A stretch of DNA of 33,730 nt from Bacteroidota bacterium (GTDB lineage Bacteria; Bacteroidota; Bacteroidia; Bacteroidales; FEN-979), in contig JAUZOW010000007.1 of assembly GCA_030706225.1 (NCBI GenBank), forward strand, positions 1 through 33,730. Reading direction: 5' to 3'. Position numbers and translations under genes: made by a program. This document shows positions 8,073-15,865 of this stretch, piece by piece; position 1 is the first letter of the stretch, and every line of letters starts with the position of its first letter. The notes beneath the pieces were generated by a model, which worked only from the letters and a program-made list of their open reading frames with translations, was not told where the DNA came from and ran no database searches.

Positions 8073-8303
8073 TTATCCGGCTTCGATTTCGAAAAGCTGA
8101 AGTTGTTTTGCTTTCACTACAGGAAAGGCAGGTTTGGCATCTTTATAGTTTTCCATCAGGGGCCGGATGGATTTCTTGATAACTTTTACCGGTGTTGTGC
8201 CTCTCATTCTGCAATAATTTTCCAGAGATTTTTTCTGGCCGGCAGTCAGCTTCAGTTGAACAGTTTTATAACGGACTGGCTTTCTTTTTTTGCTTTTACT
8301 CAT
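8073..8303 (-). CDS. Small ribbon-helix-helix-like protein with C-terminal QLQLF
   Basis: A 76-residue basic protein. Its N-terminus is Lys/Arg-rich. Residues 13-50 (KTVQLKLT, then two predicted helices spanning LENYCRMRG and PVKVIKKSI) have the strand-helix-helix layout of ribbon-helix-helix DNA-binding proteins. Near the C-terminus residues 67-71 read QLQLF, like the QL[S/D]LF peptide used by bacterial proteins to bind the sliding clamp. The ATG at 8303 overlaps the TGA of glmM (ATGA), so it should be translated by coupling with glmM. I do not recognise a named family. Function is inferred only: DNA binding, possibly clamp-associated. It converges with recR. Confidence 0.7.
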   Translation of the reverse strand: MSKSKKRKPVRYKTVQLKLTAGQKKSLENYCRMRGTTPVKVIKKSIRPLMENYKDAKPAFPVVKAKQLQLFEIEAG

Positions 8304-9703
8304 TCCGTAATCTTTTCTTTGAGTATATCACGGAAATCCTGGAGAATTTTACGAGCCAGGTTTTCCGCTTTGGTCAGAAGATCGCTTTCGGCGATAATAC
8401 GGACGATCGGTTCCGTATTGGAACGGCGGAGATGGACCCATTCGTTTCCGAATTCAATCCTGACTCCATCGAGGGTATTTACAGGTTGCGACGGGTACTT
8501 TAAAATGATTTTTGAAAGAACATCATTGATATCCAGATCTGTAGAAAATTCAATTTTATTTTTGGAAATATAAAATGAAGGATAAGAATCTCTAAGCTCC
8601 GAGCATCTTTTGCCGGATTTTGCCAGGTGAGTAAGAAAGAGGGCTATTCCGACAAGAGCATCCCGGCCGTAATGAAGTTCAGGATAGATAACTCCTCCGT
8701 TCCCTTCACCGCCGATGACGGCATTCATATCTTTCATCATTTTCACTACATTCACCTCTCCCACTGCAGATGCAGAATATTTTCCGCCTGCCTTTTCAGT
8801 AACGATTTTCAAAGCCTGAGAGGATGAAAGGTTGGATACTGTATTCCCGGGTTTTAAACGAAGAATATAATCGGCAACAGAAACAAGGGTATATTCTTCA
8901 CCGATGGGATCACCCAGTTCATTGACAAGAGCGAGGCGGTCGACATCAGGATCTACTGCAATGCCAAGGCTTGCATTAATCTTGTTCACTCTTTCACTCA
9001 GAGCATGGAGGTTTTCTGGAACCGGTTCCGGGTTATGGGCAAACAGTCCCGTAGGTTCGCAGTTCAACAAATCTATTTTATCAACCCCCAGCATTTTCAG
9101 AAGAAGAGGTACCGCAATACCTCCGGTCGAATTTACACCGTCCACCACGATACTGAAATGAGCGTTACGAATGGCTTCTTTATCCACCAAAGGAAGTTCC
9201 AATACTTTTTTTATATGTTCCTCAATGGAGGAAGGATCTTTTGAATATTTTCCAATGTGGTTGTATTCTGCAAAAGAAAGATGTTCATCATCTGCAAGCT
9301 TTAGCACTTCATCCCCATCAGCTGCGGAAAGAAATTCGCCATTTGAATTCAACAGTTTCAATGCATTCCAGTGAGCGGGGTTATGACTTGCCGTAATGAT
9401 AATCCCGCCGCTGGCTTTGTGTCCGATCACAGCCATTTCAGTCGAAGGTGTTGTCGACAAACCAAGGTCAATAACGTCAAAACCCATTGAGATCAGGGTT
9501 CCGGTTACCAGAAAACTCACCATTTCTCCGGAAACCCGGGCATCTCTTCCAACTACCACGGTTTTTCTACTGTTTTCTGAACGGTTGAGAAGCCAGGCTG
9601 CATATCCGGATGTAAACCGGATAATATCCGGGGATGTCAGCCCCTTACCCGGTTCTCCTCCAATAGTTCCCCTTATACCTGAAATAGATTTAATAAGTGT
9701 CAT
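8300..9703 (-). CDS. glmM: Phosphoglucosamine mutase (phosphohexomutase family)
   Basis: Interconverts glucosamine-6-phosphate and glucosamine-1-phosphate on the way to UDP-GlcNAc for peptidoglycan and lipid A. From the ATG at 9703 it is 467 residues. The N-terminus SISGIRGTIGG is conserved, the phosphoserine loop TASHNPAHWN carries Ser106, the metal-binding loop is DPDVDRLAL, the sugar-binding loop is GGEGNGGV and the phosphate-binding loop is RRSNTEPIVRI. The reading frame stays open upstream to 9772, but the candidate promoter at 9718-9725 and family alignment favour 9703. A phosphomannomutase role cannot be excluded from sequence alone, though this form is the usual Bacteroidetes GlmM. 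It is the first gene of a two-gene unit with the RHH-like gene. Confidence 0.92.
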   Translation of the reverse strand: MTLIKSISGIRGTIGGEPGKGLTSPDIIRFTSGYAAWLLNRSENSRKTVVVGRDARVSGEMVSFLVTGTLISMGFDVIDLGLSTTPSTEMAVIGHKASGGIIITASHNPAHWNALKLLNSNGEFLSAADGDEVLKLADDEHLSFAEYNHIGKYSKDPSSIEEHIKKVLELPLVDKEAIRNAHFSIVVDGVNSTGGIAVPLLLKMLGVDKIDLLNCEPTGLFAHNPEPVPENLHALSERVNKINASLGIAVDPDVDRLALVNELGDPIGEEYTLVSVADYILRLKPGNTVSNLSSSQALKIVTEKAGGKYSASAVGEVNVVKMMKDMNAVIGGEGNGGVIYPELHYGRDALVGIALFLTHLAKSGKRCSELRDSYPSFYISKNKIEFSTDLDINDVLSKIILKYPSQPVNTLDGVRIEFGNEWVHLRRSNTEPIVRIIAESDLLTKAENLARKILQDFRDILKEKITE

Positions 9704-9717
9704 GAATCCGTTTTTCG

Positions 9718-9725
9718 CAAATGTA
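9718..9725 (-). promoter_or_regulatory. Candidate glmM promoter -7 element (TACATTTG)
   Basis: Minus-strand TACATTTG matches TAnnTTTG and ends 14 bases before the ATG at 9703, predicting a leader of about ten bases. It would lie inside the coding region if the longer upstream start were real, which argues against that start. Confidence 0.5.
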
Positions 9726-9810
9726 AAAGAAATCCCTGTTTTTACCCGGTCTTTGTTGGTAAAAATTAACAAATCAACGCTCTTATCGATGTCCTGTCGG
9801 TATTTTTTTC

Positions 9811-9818
9811 TAACTTTG
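9811..9818 (+). promoter_or_regulatory. Candidate promoter -7 element (TAACTTTG) for the TPR-aroE operon
   Basis: TAACTTTG is an exact TAnnTTTG match, 39 bases before the ATG at 9858. No convincing -33 TTTG was found. It would drive the three-gene unit 9858-12821. Confidence 0.5.
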
Positions 9819-9857
9819 CTTCGTGTATTGAATTTTCAGACCGGAGTCAGTTAATAT

Positions 9858-11276
9858 ATGAATGAGGGATCGTTTGAACAATATCCAGACAGGGATACTC
9901 TGGAACTCGTAAAGAGGTATGAAAAAATGCTCAACATGAACGAGCATTATTTTTTCGATGTTGACGAGTTTGAAGATATTATTGAATATTATTTTTTTAA
10001 AGAAGATGATAAAATTGCTGAACAATGTATTTCCGATGCATTGGACCAGCACCCCGGAGATTTACGTCTTTTACTGAAAAAGGCTCAGCAACTGGCTAAT
10101 TCAGGAAATTCCGAAAAAGCACTTACGTTATTATCAGAGATTCCGGAAGATCACATTTCAGATCCGGAAGTTCATGTTTCATTGGGTAATTTGTACAGTC
10201 AGCTGGAACGTCCTGAAATAGCCATCAAAGAATACCTTGCCGGTATTTCGGATTCCGAGGAAAATGATGATATTTACGCCAGTATAGGGTTCGAGTACGA
10301 AAACATGAGCAGATATGACAAAGCGATAGAATATCTTCGTTTGTCGCTTGAACAGAATCCCGAAAATGAACCCGTATTGTATGAAATCTCCTTTTGTTTT
10401 GAGATCACTCAGCAAAGTGAGAAAGCGATTAAATTTCTTTCTGATTTTCTGGACAAAAATCCATTTTCCGCGGCAGCATGGTTCAATCAGGGCATAGCTT
10501 ACAGTAATTGCGAGTTATATGAGAAAGCCATTGATGCTTATGATTTTGCTCTTGCCATTGATGAATTTTTCGGATCGGCCGCTTTCAACAAAGCCAATTG
10601 TCTGGCTAATTTGGGCAAATATGAAGAAGCGATCAAGGTATATCTTGAATCAGGTGAATATGAAGAAGATCCGGGTTCTCTTTCCTACTATTACATTGCC
10701 GAATGCTATGAAAAGCTGGAAAATTTTCCCCGGGCTATCGAATACTATAAGAAATGCATTGAACAGGATCCTGATTTTGCAGATGCCTGGGTTGGAGCCG
10801 GGTTGGCATATGATTCACTGAATAAGCCTCAGACCGCTATTGCCTACATTCAGAAAGCAATCCAGGTTGCTCCAACGGTCTGGGAATACTGGTTTATACA
10901 GGGCGATCTTCATATCAAACTGGGGCAGATCGAAGAAGGAATCGCCTCATACAGAAAAGTAATTGAACTCGAGCCGAATGATTCGGAAGTCTGGCTGGAA
11001 CTTTCCTATGTTTATTATCAGCAGGGAGATCTTGCCAAGGCTCTTGATGTCCTTAAAGAAGGGATGAAATGGCATGAGGAGAATCCTGATTTTCTATACG
11101 GGATGGCTTGCTATCTTCTCAGGTCAGGCAGGCAAAAGCAAGCCTATATGATGCTGGATAAAGCCCTGCATCTGGATTATGATGGGTATCGAAGGATGTT
11201 CAAGCAATTTCCGGAACTTGCTGAAAACAATGAGATCAATCATATCATCGAAACTTTTAAAAACAACCCGGATTAA
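9858..11276 (+). CDS. Tetratricopeptide-repeat protein
   Basis: A 472-residue soluble protein made almost wholly of TPR motifs of about 34 residues, starting near residue 55. Clear units include NDDIYASIGFEYENMSRYDKAIEYL, SAAAWFNQGIAYSNCELYEKAIDAY, FADAWVGAGLAYDSLNKPQTAIAYI and DSEVWLELSYVYYQQGDLAKALDVL in successive turns. It has no signal peptide and a strongly acidic N-terminus (many Asp and Glu around residues 1-55). TPR solenoids bind partner proteins; the partner here is unknown. It is followed closely by the ComA-family gene and aroE, so all three probably share a transcript. The opening codons GSFEQYPDRDTLELVKRYEK fit a normal start at the ATG. Confidence 0.9.
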   Translation: MNEGSFEQYPDRDTLELVKRYEKMLNMNEHYFFDVDEFEDIIEYYFFKEDDKIAEQCISDALDQHPGDLRLLLKKAQQLANSGNSEKALTLLSEIPEDHISDPEVHVSLGNLYSQLERPEIAIKEYLAGISDSEENDDIYASIGFEYENMSRYDKAIEYLRLSLEQNPENEPVLYEISFCFEITQQSEKAIKFLSDFLDKNPFSAAAWFNQGIAYSNCELYEKAIDAYDFALAIDEFFGSAAFNKANCLANLGKYEEAIKVYLESGEYEEDPGSLSYYYIAECYEKLENFPRAIEYYKKCIEQDPDFADAWVGAGLAYDSLNKPQTAIAYIQKAIQVAPTVWEYWFIQGDLHIKLGQIEEGIASYRKVIELEPNDSEVWLELSYVYYQQGDLAKALDVLKEGMKWHEENPDFLYGMACYLLRSGRQKQAYMMLDKALHLDYDGYRRMFKQFPELAENNEINHIIETFKNNPD

Positions 11277-11288
11277 AAACCATTGCTT

Positions 11289-12077
11289 ATGTTGAACCAT
11301 TCTTTACCAAATCTCCCCGACCGGACTACAAAACCCCGTGAAACAGGTGTTACAATGGTCATGGACAAAGGGCTTAGCCTGAGAGAGGCTGAAGATCTTG
11401 TTTCTGTTGCTTCAGAATACATTGATTACATCAAACTTGGGTTCGGTACATCGTTAATTACTCCGGATGTCACCAAAAAGATCAAGCTTTTCCAGAAAGC
11501 CAACATCCGTGTTTATGCCGGAGGTACTTTATTTGAAGCCTTTCTTATCCGGAATAAATACAAGGAATACCAAAAATACATTGATAAAATGGGATTTGAT
11601 GCTGTCGAAATTTCTGATGGCTCAATGATCATGGATCACAAGAAAAAATGTGAATATATTCGCGAACTTTCAAAGGACAGAACAGTTCTTTCAGAAGTAG
11701 GTTCTAAGGAAGCCGGAATTCTGATTGCTCCCAACCGCTGGATCATCATGATGCAGAATGAGCTGAATTCCGGATCAAAGTTTGTGATTGCAGAAGCCCG
11801 CGAAAGCGGTAATGTCGGTATCTATCGTCCTACCGGTAAAGCCCATATCACTCTGATCAATAAAATCCTTTCTAAAGTTCCCAATGACAGGATTATCTGG
11901 GAAGCTCCTCTGAAATCACAGCAGTCGTGGTTTATAAAGCATTTCGGTACGAATGTCAACCTGGGCAATATTTCCCCATCCGAGATCATTCCACTGGAAA
12001 CCCTCCGGCTGGGCCTTCGCGGAGATACATTTTTCGATTTTCTGCCTGCTAAATGCCAGAAATTAAAACCAGCCTGA
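11289..12077 (+). CDS. Phosphosulfolactate synthase-like protein (ComA / HSA32 family)
   Basis: A 262-residue (beta/alpha)8-type protein of the ComA family, recognised by KPRETGVTMVMDKG, YIKLGFGTS, VYAGGTLFE, AVEISDGS, SEVGSK and GNVGIYRPTG along its length. In methanogens ComA adds sulfite to phosphoenolpyruvate to make phosphosulfolactate for coenzyme M. Bacteria do not make coenzyme M this way as a rule. Here the product might feed sulfolactate or cysteate for sulfonolipids known from Bacteroidetes, or the protein may resemble the plant heat-tolerance homologue HSA32, whose activity is unclear. I chose the ATG at 11289 rather than the TTG at 11283. It is in operon with the TPR gene (12-base gap) and aroE (6-base gap). 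Family is firm, reaction is not. Confidence 0.85.
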   Translation: MLNHSLPNLPDRTTKPRETGVTMVMDKGLSLREAEDLVSVASEYIDYIKLGFGTSLITPDVTKKIKLFQKANIRVYAGGTLFEAFLIRNKYKEYQKYIDKMGFDAVEISDGSMIMDHKKKCEYIRELSKDRTVLSEVGSKEAGILIAPNRWIIMMQNELNSGSKFVIAEARESGNVGIYRPTGKAHITLINKILSKVPNDRIIWEAPLKSQQSWFIKHFGTNVNLGNISPSEIIPLETLRLGLRGDTFFDFLPAKCQKLKPA

Positions 12078-12083
12078 TAAAAT

Positions 12084-12821
12084 ATGATTTATTACGGACT
12101 GATCGGCTATCCCTTGACACATTCTGCATCAGCCCGGCTTTTTGCGGATAAATTCAGGAGGGAAAAGATTACTGACAGGCAATATCTTCTTTTCCCTCTT
12201 GAAGACCTTTCGATGCTGTCCCGTCTGATCCAGGAACATCCCTTGCTTCGCGGACTAAACGTCACAATTCCTTATAAGGAGAAAATTCTTCCTTTTCTTG
12301 ATGAAATCGATCCGGCTGCAGCTGAAATCGGAGCAATAAATACAATTGTCATTAAAAAATCTGATACCGGATCTAAGTTAAAAGGGTACAACACGGATGT
12401 TACCGGTTTTCTAAATTCAGCTGATTTTTCAGGACATTCCCGGGCGCTGATTCTGGGTACCGGCGGAGCTTCCAAAGCAGTAGCCGCTGCACTGAAAAGT
12501 AAAGGAATTGAAATTACATTTGTCTCCCGGAACTCTGCCGGGAAAGATGTAGTGAAATATTCATCTCTCACTCAAGAGATGATTCATGAAAACACTCTGA
12601 TTGTCAATGCAACACCTTTAGGAATGTTTCCCATGATTCATTCGTTTCCCCCCATTCCTTATAAAGCGCTTACCCGTTTTCATTTTTTATACGACCTCGT
12701 GTATAATCCCAATATTACGGAATTCATAAAAATGGGCATGGCGGAAGGGTGTCATGTACAAAACGGCTGGAATATGCTGCTCATGCAAGCAGAGAAATCA
12801 TATGAAATCTGGAATGCCTGA
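12084..12821 (+). CDS. aroE: Shikimate dehydrogenase
   Basis: Reduces 3-dehydroshikimate to shikimate with NADPH in the aromatic amino acid pathway. The 245-residue length is normal, slightly short. The shikimate-binding site appears as GYPLTHSASARLF near residue 6 and NVTIPYKE near residue 60, which carries the catalytic Lys. Next are INTIV and the partner Asp in GYNTDVTGF. The NADP-binding glycine-rich loop is GTGGASKA (about 130-137), with NATPLGM near 175 and the C-terminal GWNMLLMQAEKSYEIW. It is the last gene of the TPR-ComA-aroE unit. The stop lies only three bases from that of the converging DUF4342 gene. Confidence 0.95.
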   Translation: MIYYGLIGYPLTHSASARLFADKFRREKITDRQYLLFPLEDLSMLSRLIQEHPLLRGLNVTIPYKEKILPFLDEIDPAAAEIGAINTIVIKKSDTGSKLKGYNTDVTGFLNSADFSGHSRALILGTGGASKAVAAALKSKGIEITFVSRNSAGKDVVKYSSLTQEMIHENTLIVNATPLGMFPMIHSFPPIPYKALTRFHFLYDLVYNPNITEFIKMGMAEGCHVQNGWNMLLMQAEKSYEIWNA

Positions 12822-12824
12822 CCG

Positions 12825-13118
12825 TTATTCTTGCTTTTCTTCAGGTTTTTTTTCCAAAGGAGGTTCTGATTTCGGTTCTTCCGTGCGGATTACTTCTATC
12901 TTAAGGTCAGCTACCATGGCAGCTATAGCTCCGACTGCAGCAAGCCAGGGAACAATTAAAGCACCGATAACGCCAATGGTAACCGGGATTTCAAGATACA
13001 CTTTCCCTTCCATGTCTTTAATAATCAGTCGTCTGACATTCCCTTCATGGATCAATTCCTTGACTTTTTCAACGACTTCTTCTCCACGGACTTTGAATTC
13101 ATCTTTTATGTTTTCCAT
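12825..13118 (-). CDS. DUF4342-type small protein
   Basis: A 97-residue protein. Residues 1-45 form a charged helix followed by VRRLIIKDMEGKVYLEIPVTIGV, then one hydrophobic segment (about 47-72, GVIGALIVPWLAAVGAIAAMVA) and a Pro/Glu/Lys-rich tail. This is the DUF4342 pattern, a small protein sometimes fused to a UBA-like domain elsewhere. Function is unknown. A membrane-associated or oligomerising role is only a guess from the hydrophobic stretch. It faces away from rpsO and converges with aroE three bases apart. I found no clear TAnnTTTG element on its side of the gap 13119-13292. Confidence 0.75.
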   Translation of the reverse strand: MENIKDEFKVRGEEVVEKVKELIHEGNVRRLIIKDMEGKVYLEIPVTIGVIGALIVPWLAAVGAIAAMVADLKIEVIRTEEPKSEPPLEKKPEEKQE

Positions 13119-13208
13119 AATGCAATTTTTTCAATTAGTTTCTTTACCTTTATGAAATATAAAAATATGAAATTTCCTTTGTGTTTTTACTAAATTTGTA
13201 TTATAAAT

Positions 13209-13240
13209 TTTTGTCATTTTAAAAGAATTTCTTAATTTTG
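13209..13240 (+). promoter_or_regulatory. rpsO promoter: TTTTG-N19-TAATTTTG
   Basis: TTTTG at 13209-13213 is followed after exactly 19 bases by TAATTTTG at 13233-13240. This fits the Bacteroidetes primary-sigma promoter (-33 TTTG/TTG, -7 TAnnTTTG, spacing about 19-21) and is the best two-part promoter in the window. Transcription should begin near 13245, giving a leader of about 48 bases before rpsO. Confidence 0.8.
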
Positions 13241-13292
13241 CACCCCATTATAAAAGATTTTTAAAAAAACAACCATTACAATCCGTTATCCG

Positions 13293-13562
13293 ATGAATTT
13301 CACTTCAGAAGAAAAGAAGACAGTATTTAAAGAATTTGGTAAATCAGAGTTTGACACCGGTTCAACCGAAGCCCAGATTGCATTATTTACCAAGAAAATC
13401 CAACATCTTACAGAACATGTAAAAGAAAACAAAAAAGATCTTTTCACAGAACGTTCGCTGGTCAGGATGGTTGGAAGACGAAGAAAATTACTAGGTTACC
13501 TCAAAGCAAAGGATATCGAACGCTATCGTGAGATCATCAAGAAGCTAAAGATTCGTAAGTAA
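13293..13562 (+). CDS. rpsO: Small ribosomal subunit protein uS15
   Basis: Ribosomal protein S15 binds the central domain of 16S rRNA early in 30S assembly. At 89 residues it has the exact family length. It contains FDTGSTEAQIALFTKKIQHLTEH, the RSLVRMVGRRRKLLGYL core and the closing YREIIKKLKIRK in their normal order. It has a strong two-part promoter upstream and an intrinsic terminator 30 bases downstream, then pnp, the same rpsO-pnp order seen in E. coli. Confidence 0.98.
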   Translation: MNFTSEEKKTVFKEFGKSEFDTGSTEAQIALFTKKIQHLTEHVKENKKDLFTERSLVRMVGRRRKLLGYLKAKDIERYREIIKKLKIRK

Positions 13563-13590
13563 GTATTACAAATATTTTATCTGATCGTTA

Positions 13591-13622
13591 AAAGAGGCAA
13601 TGTAACCAATTGCCTTTTTTAA
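13591..13622 (+). terminator. Intrinsic terminator between rpsO and pnp
   Basis: AGGCAAT at 13595-13601 pairs with ATTGCCT at 13609-13615 around a seven-base loop, followed by a run of T. The A-rich bases before the stem can extend pairing with the T-run. No separate promoter for pnp is evident in the 25 bases that follow, so read-through probably supplies pnp. Confidence 0.85.
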
Positions 13623-13646
13623 TATCTAAAAACAAAATAGTTATAG

Positions 13647-15788
13647 ATGAATGGAATAGTTAAAAACATCCAGCTCACCGACGGAAGAACGATATCTATC
13701 GAAACCGGTAAGTTGGCCAAACAGGCAGATGGTTCTGTTGTTGTAAAAATCGGAGATACCATGCTGCTTGCGACGGTTGTGGCAAAACAAGAGGCTGAAG
13801 AGAATGTAGATTTTTTACCGCTTACGGTTGAATATCGTGAGAAATATGCGGCTACCGGCCGTTTTCCCGGTGGCTTTTTTAAAAGAGAGACACGTCCTTC
13901 CGACTATGAGATCCTGATTTCAAGAATTATTGACCGGGCTCTTCGTCCTCTCTTTCCGGCTGATTTTCATGCTGAAGTACAGGTGATTGTCACCCTTATT
14001 TCCGCTGATAAAAATTACCTGCCGGATGCAATGGCTTGCCTGGCTGCTTCATCTGCTTTGATGGTGAGCGACATCCCGTTTGACGGCCCCATTTCTGAAG
14101 TCCGCGTCGGACGTGTAAACGGACAATTCGTCATTAACCCTTCCCTCTCCATGATGGCCGAATCCGATATTGATATCATGGTGGGCGCTTCCATGGAAAA
14201 TATTGTCATGATGGAAGGCGAAATGAAAGAAATCTCTGAAGATGAAATGCTTCAGGCTCTGAAACTGGCTCAGGAAACAATTAAAATGCAATGCCAGGCA
14301 CAGATTGATTTAGCATCAATGGTTGAGAAAGCAAAAACCAAAAGAGTATATTGCCACGAAACCAATGATCCTGAATTTAAAGAAAAATTATACCAGGCAG
14401 TTTATGCCAAATTATATGATCTGGCCGGACAAGGTATTGCGAATAAACAGGTTCGCCAGAAATCATTTGATGCAATTCTTGAAGAATTTACCGCTACCCT
14501 TCCGGAAGAAGAGCTGAATGAAAAAAAGCCGATGCTCGATCGTTATTTCCACGAATTCCAAAGAGAAGCTGTCAGAAATTCCACTCTCGACCGTCGTCAG
14601 CGTCTGGATGGAAGAAAACTGGATCAGATCCGACCGATCTGGTCGGAAGTAGATTATCTTCCGGCTGCACACGGTTCAGCCATTTTTACTCGTGGGGAAA
14701 CCCAATCCTTGTCTACCGTTACACTCGGTACCAAACTGGATGAACAAGTCATCGATGGCGCTGTCATTGAAGACAAGGTGAATTTCATGCTTCATTACAA
14801 TTTTCCACCCTTTGCTACCGGTGAAGTGAAACCGATCCGGAGTACAAGCCGCCGGGAAATCGGACATGGGAACCTGGCTCTCCGTGCACTGAAAAGCGTA
14901 CTTCCCTCACCTGAAGAAAATCTATATACTATCCGCGTTGTTTCCGATATTCTGGAATCCAACGGATCTTCATCCATGGCAACTGTCTGCGCCGGAACTA
15001 TGGCTCTGATGGACGCCGGTGTCAAGATTAAAAAACCAGTTTCAGGTATCGCCATGGGATTGATTACCGATACAAAATCGGGTAAATATGCTATCCTTTC
15101 CGATATCCTCGGTGATGAAGATCACCTGGGAGATATGGATTTCAAGGTTTGCGGTACACGCGACGGGATCACAGCCTGCCAGATGGATATTAAAGTCGAA
15201 GGCCTTTCCTTTGAAATCCTCAAAGAAGCACTGGAACAGGCAAAAACCGGAAGATTATTTATTCTGGGAGAAATAGAAAAGACCATCTCCGCTCCTCGTC
15301 CTGATTTTAAACCGTTCGTTCCCAGAATTTTCCAGATGAAAGTTCCGAAGGAATTCATCGGAGCTGTCATTGGCCCTGGCGGTAAAGTTATTCAGGAAAT
15401 GCAGCGCGAAACCGGAACTACAATCGTTATTGAAGAAGTTGGCAACTTTGGCGTCATTGATATTGTAGCTGATAATGAACAGGCGAAAGATGCAGTCGTC
15501 GAAAAAATCAAGCGGATCGTTGCTGTTCCCGAAGTTGGCGAGATTTATAAAGGTAAAGTAAAAAATATAATGCCGTTTGGCGCTTTTGTTGAAATACTGC
15601 CCAATCAGGACGGACTCCTCCATATCTCTGAAATAGAATGGAGACGTCTTGAAAAGGTTGAAGATGTTTTAAAAGTTGGTGATGAAGTTGAAGTGAAACT
15701 GATTGATATTGACCCAAAAACAGGGAAAATGAAACTTTCAAGAAAAGCTTTGCTCCCTAAGCCGGAAGGCAAGGGTCCAAAAAATTAG
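13647..15788 (+). CDS. pnp: Polyribonucleotide nucleotidyltransferase (PNPase)
   Basis: Phosphorolytic 3'-5' exoribonuclease, trimeric, central to mRNA decay. The 713 residues match the family (E. coli 711). In order there are: a first RNase PH core beginning [27 protein letters not shown] and containing the [11 protein letters not shown] and ALRPLFP loops; an all-alpha linker; a second catalytic RNase PH core with [20 protein letters not shown] and MDIKVEGLS; a KH domain with [10 protein letters not shown] (about 575-584); and an S1 domain with [16 protein letters not shown] and the DGLLHISEI loop (about 635-700). It lies 25 bases after the rpsO terminator. Nothing unusual. Confidence 0.97.
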   Translation: MNGIVKNIQLTDGRTISIETGKLAKQADGSVVVKIGDTMLLATVVAKQEAEENVDFLPLTVEYREKYAATGRFPGGFFKRETRPSDYEILISRIIDRALRPLFPADFHAEVQVIVTLISADKNYLPDAMACLAASSALMVSDIPFDGPISEVRVGRVNGQFVINPSLSMMAESDIDIMVGASMENIVMMEGEMKEISEDEMLQALKLAQETIKMQCQAQIDLASMVEKAKTKRVYCHETNDPEFKEKLYQAVYAKLYDLAGQGIANKQVRQKSFDAILEEFTATLPEEELNEKKPMLDRYFHEFQREAVRNSTLDRRQRLDGRKLDQIRPIWSEVDYLPAAHGSAIFTRGETQSLSTVTLGTKLDEQVIDGAVIEDKVNFMLHYNFPPFATGEVKPIRSTSRREIGHGNLALRALKSVLPSPEENLYTIRVVSDILESNGSSSMATVCAGTMALMDAGVKIKKPVSGIAMGLITDTKSGKYAILSDILGDEDHLGDMDFKVCGTRDGITACQMDIKVEGLSFEILKEALEQAKTGRLFILGEIEKTISAPRPDFKPFVPRIFQMKVPKEFIGAVIGPGGKVIQEMQRETGTTIVIEEVGNFGVIDIVADNEQAKDAVVEKIKRIVAVPEVGEIYKGKVKNIMPFGAFVEILPNQDGLLHISEIEWRRLEKVEDVLKVGDEVEVKLIDIDPKTGKMKLSRKALLPKPEGKGPKN

Positions 15789-15795
15789 AAATATT

Positions 15796-15822
15796 TGTAA
15801 CAATTGCACACTTTAACCCGTA
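15796..15822 (+). promoter_or_regulatory. ECF-type promoter-like box before rpoD (TGTAAC-N17-CGTA)
   Basis: TGTAAC at 15796-15801 and CGTA at 15819-15822 are separated by 17 bases, resembling extracytoplasmic-function sigma promoters (for example Bacillus SigX/SigW types). A similar TGTAAC-N17 box precedes the ECF sigma gene at 24008-24034. A weaker housekeeping-type element TAACTTTT lies at 15837-15844. This is a pattern match without experimental support. Confidence 0.35.
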
Positions 15823-15865
15823 AAATTGTCATCATTTAACTTTTTAGTCAACTAATGTTTTTTTC

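Noticed and set aside
9704-9772. Longer glmM start in the open frame reaching 9772
   Set aside because: The added 23 residues precede the conserved SISGIRGT start of the family and overlap the TACATTTG promoter element.
11289-12077. Evidence for coenzyme M synthesis or archaeal gene transfer
   Set aside because: No other coenzyme M genes are near, codon and base use look like the neighbours, and ComA-family members are known from bacteria and plants.
12754-13155. Plus-strand frame of 133 codons opposite the DUF4342 gene
   Set aside because: It overlaps the 3' end of aroE and runs antisense through a better-supported gene, and its Ser/Thr-rich translation is typical of a reverse-frame shadow.
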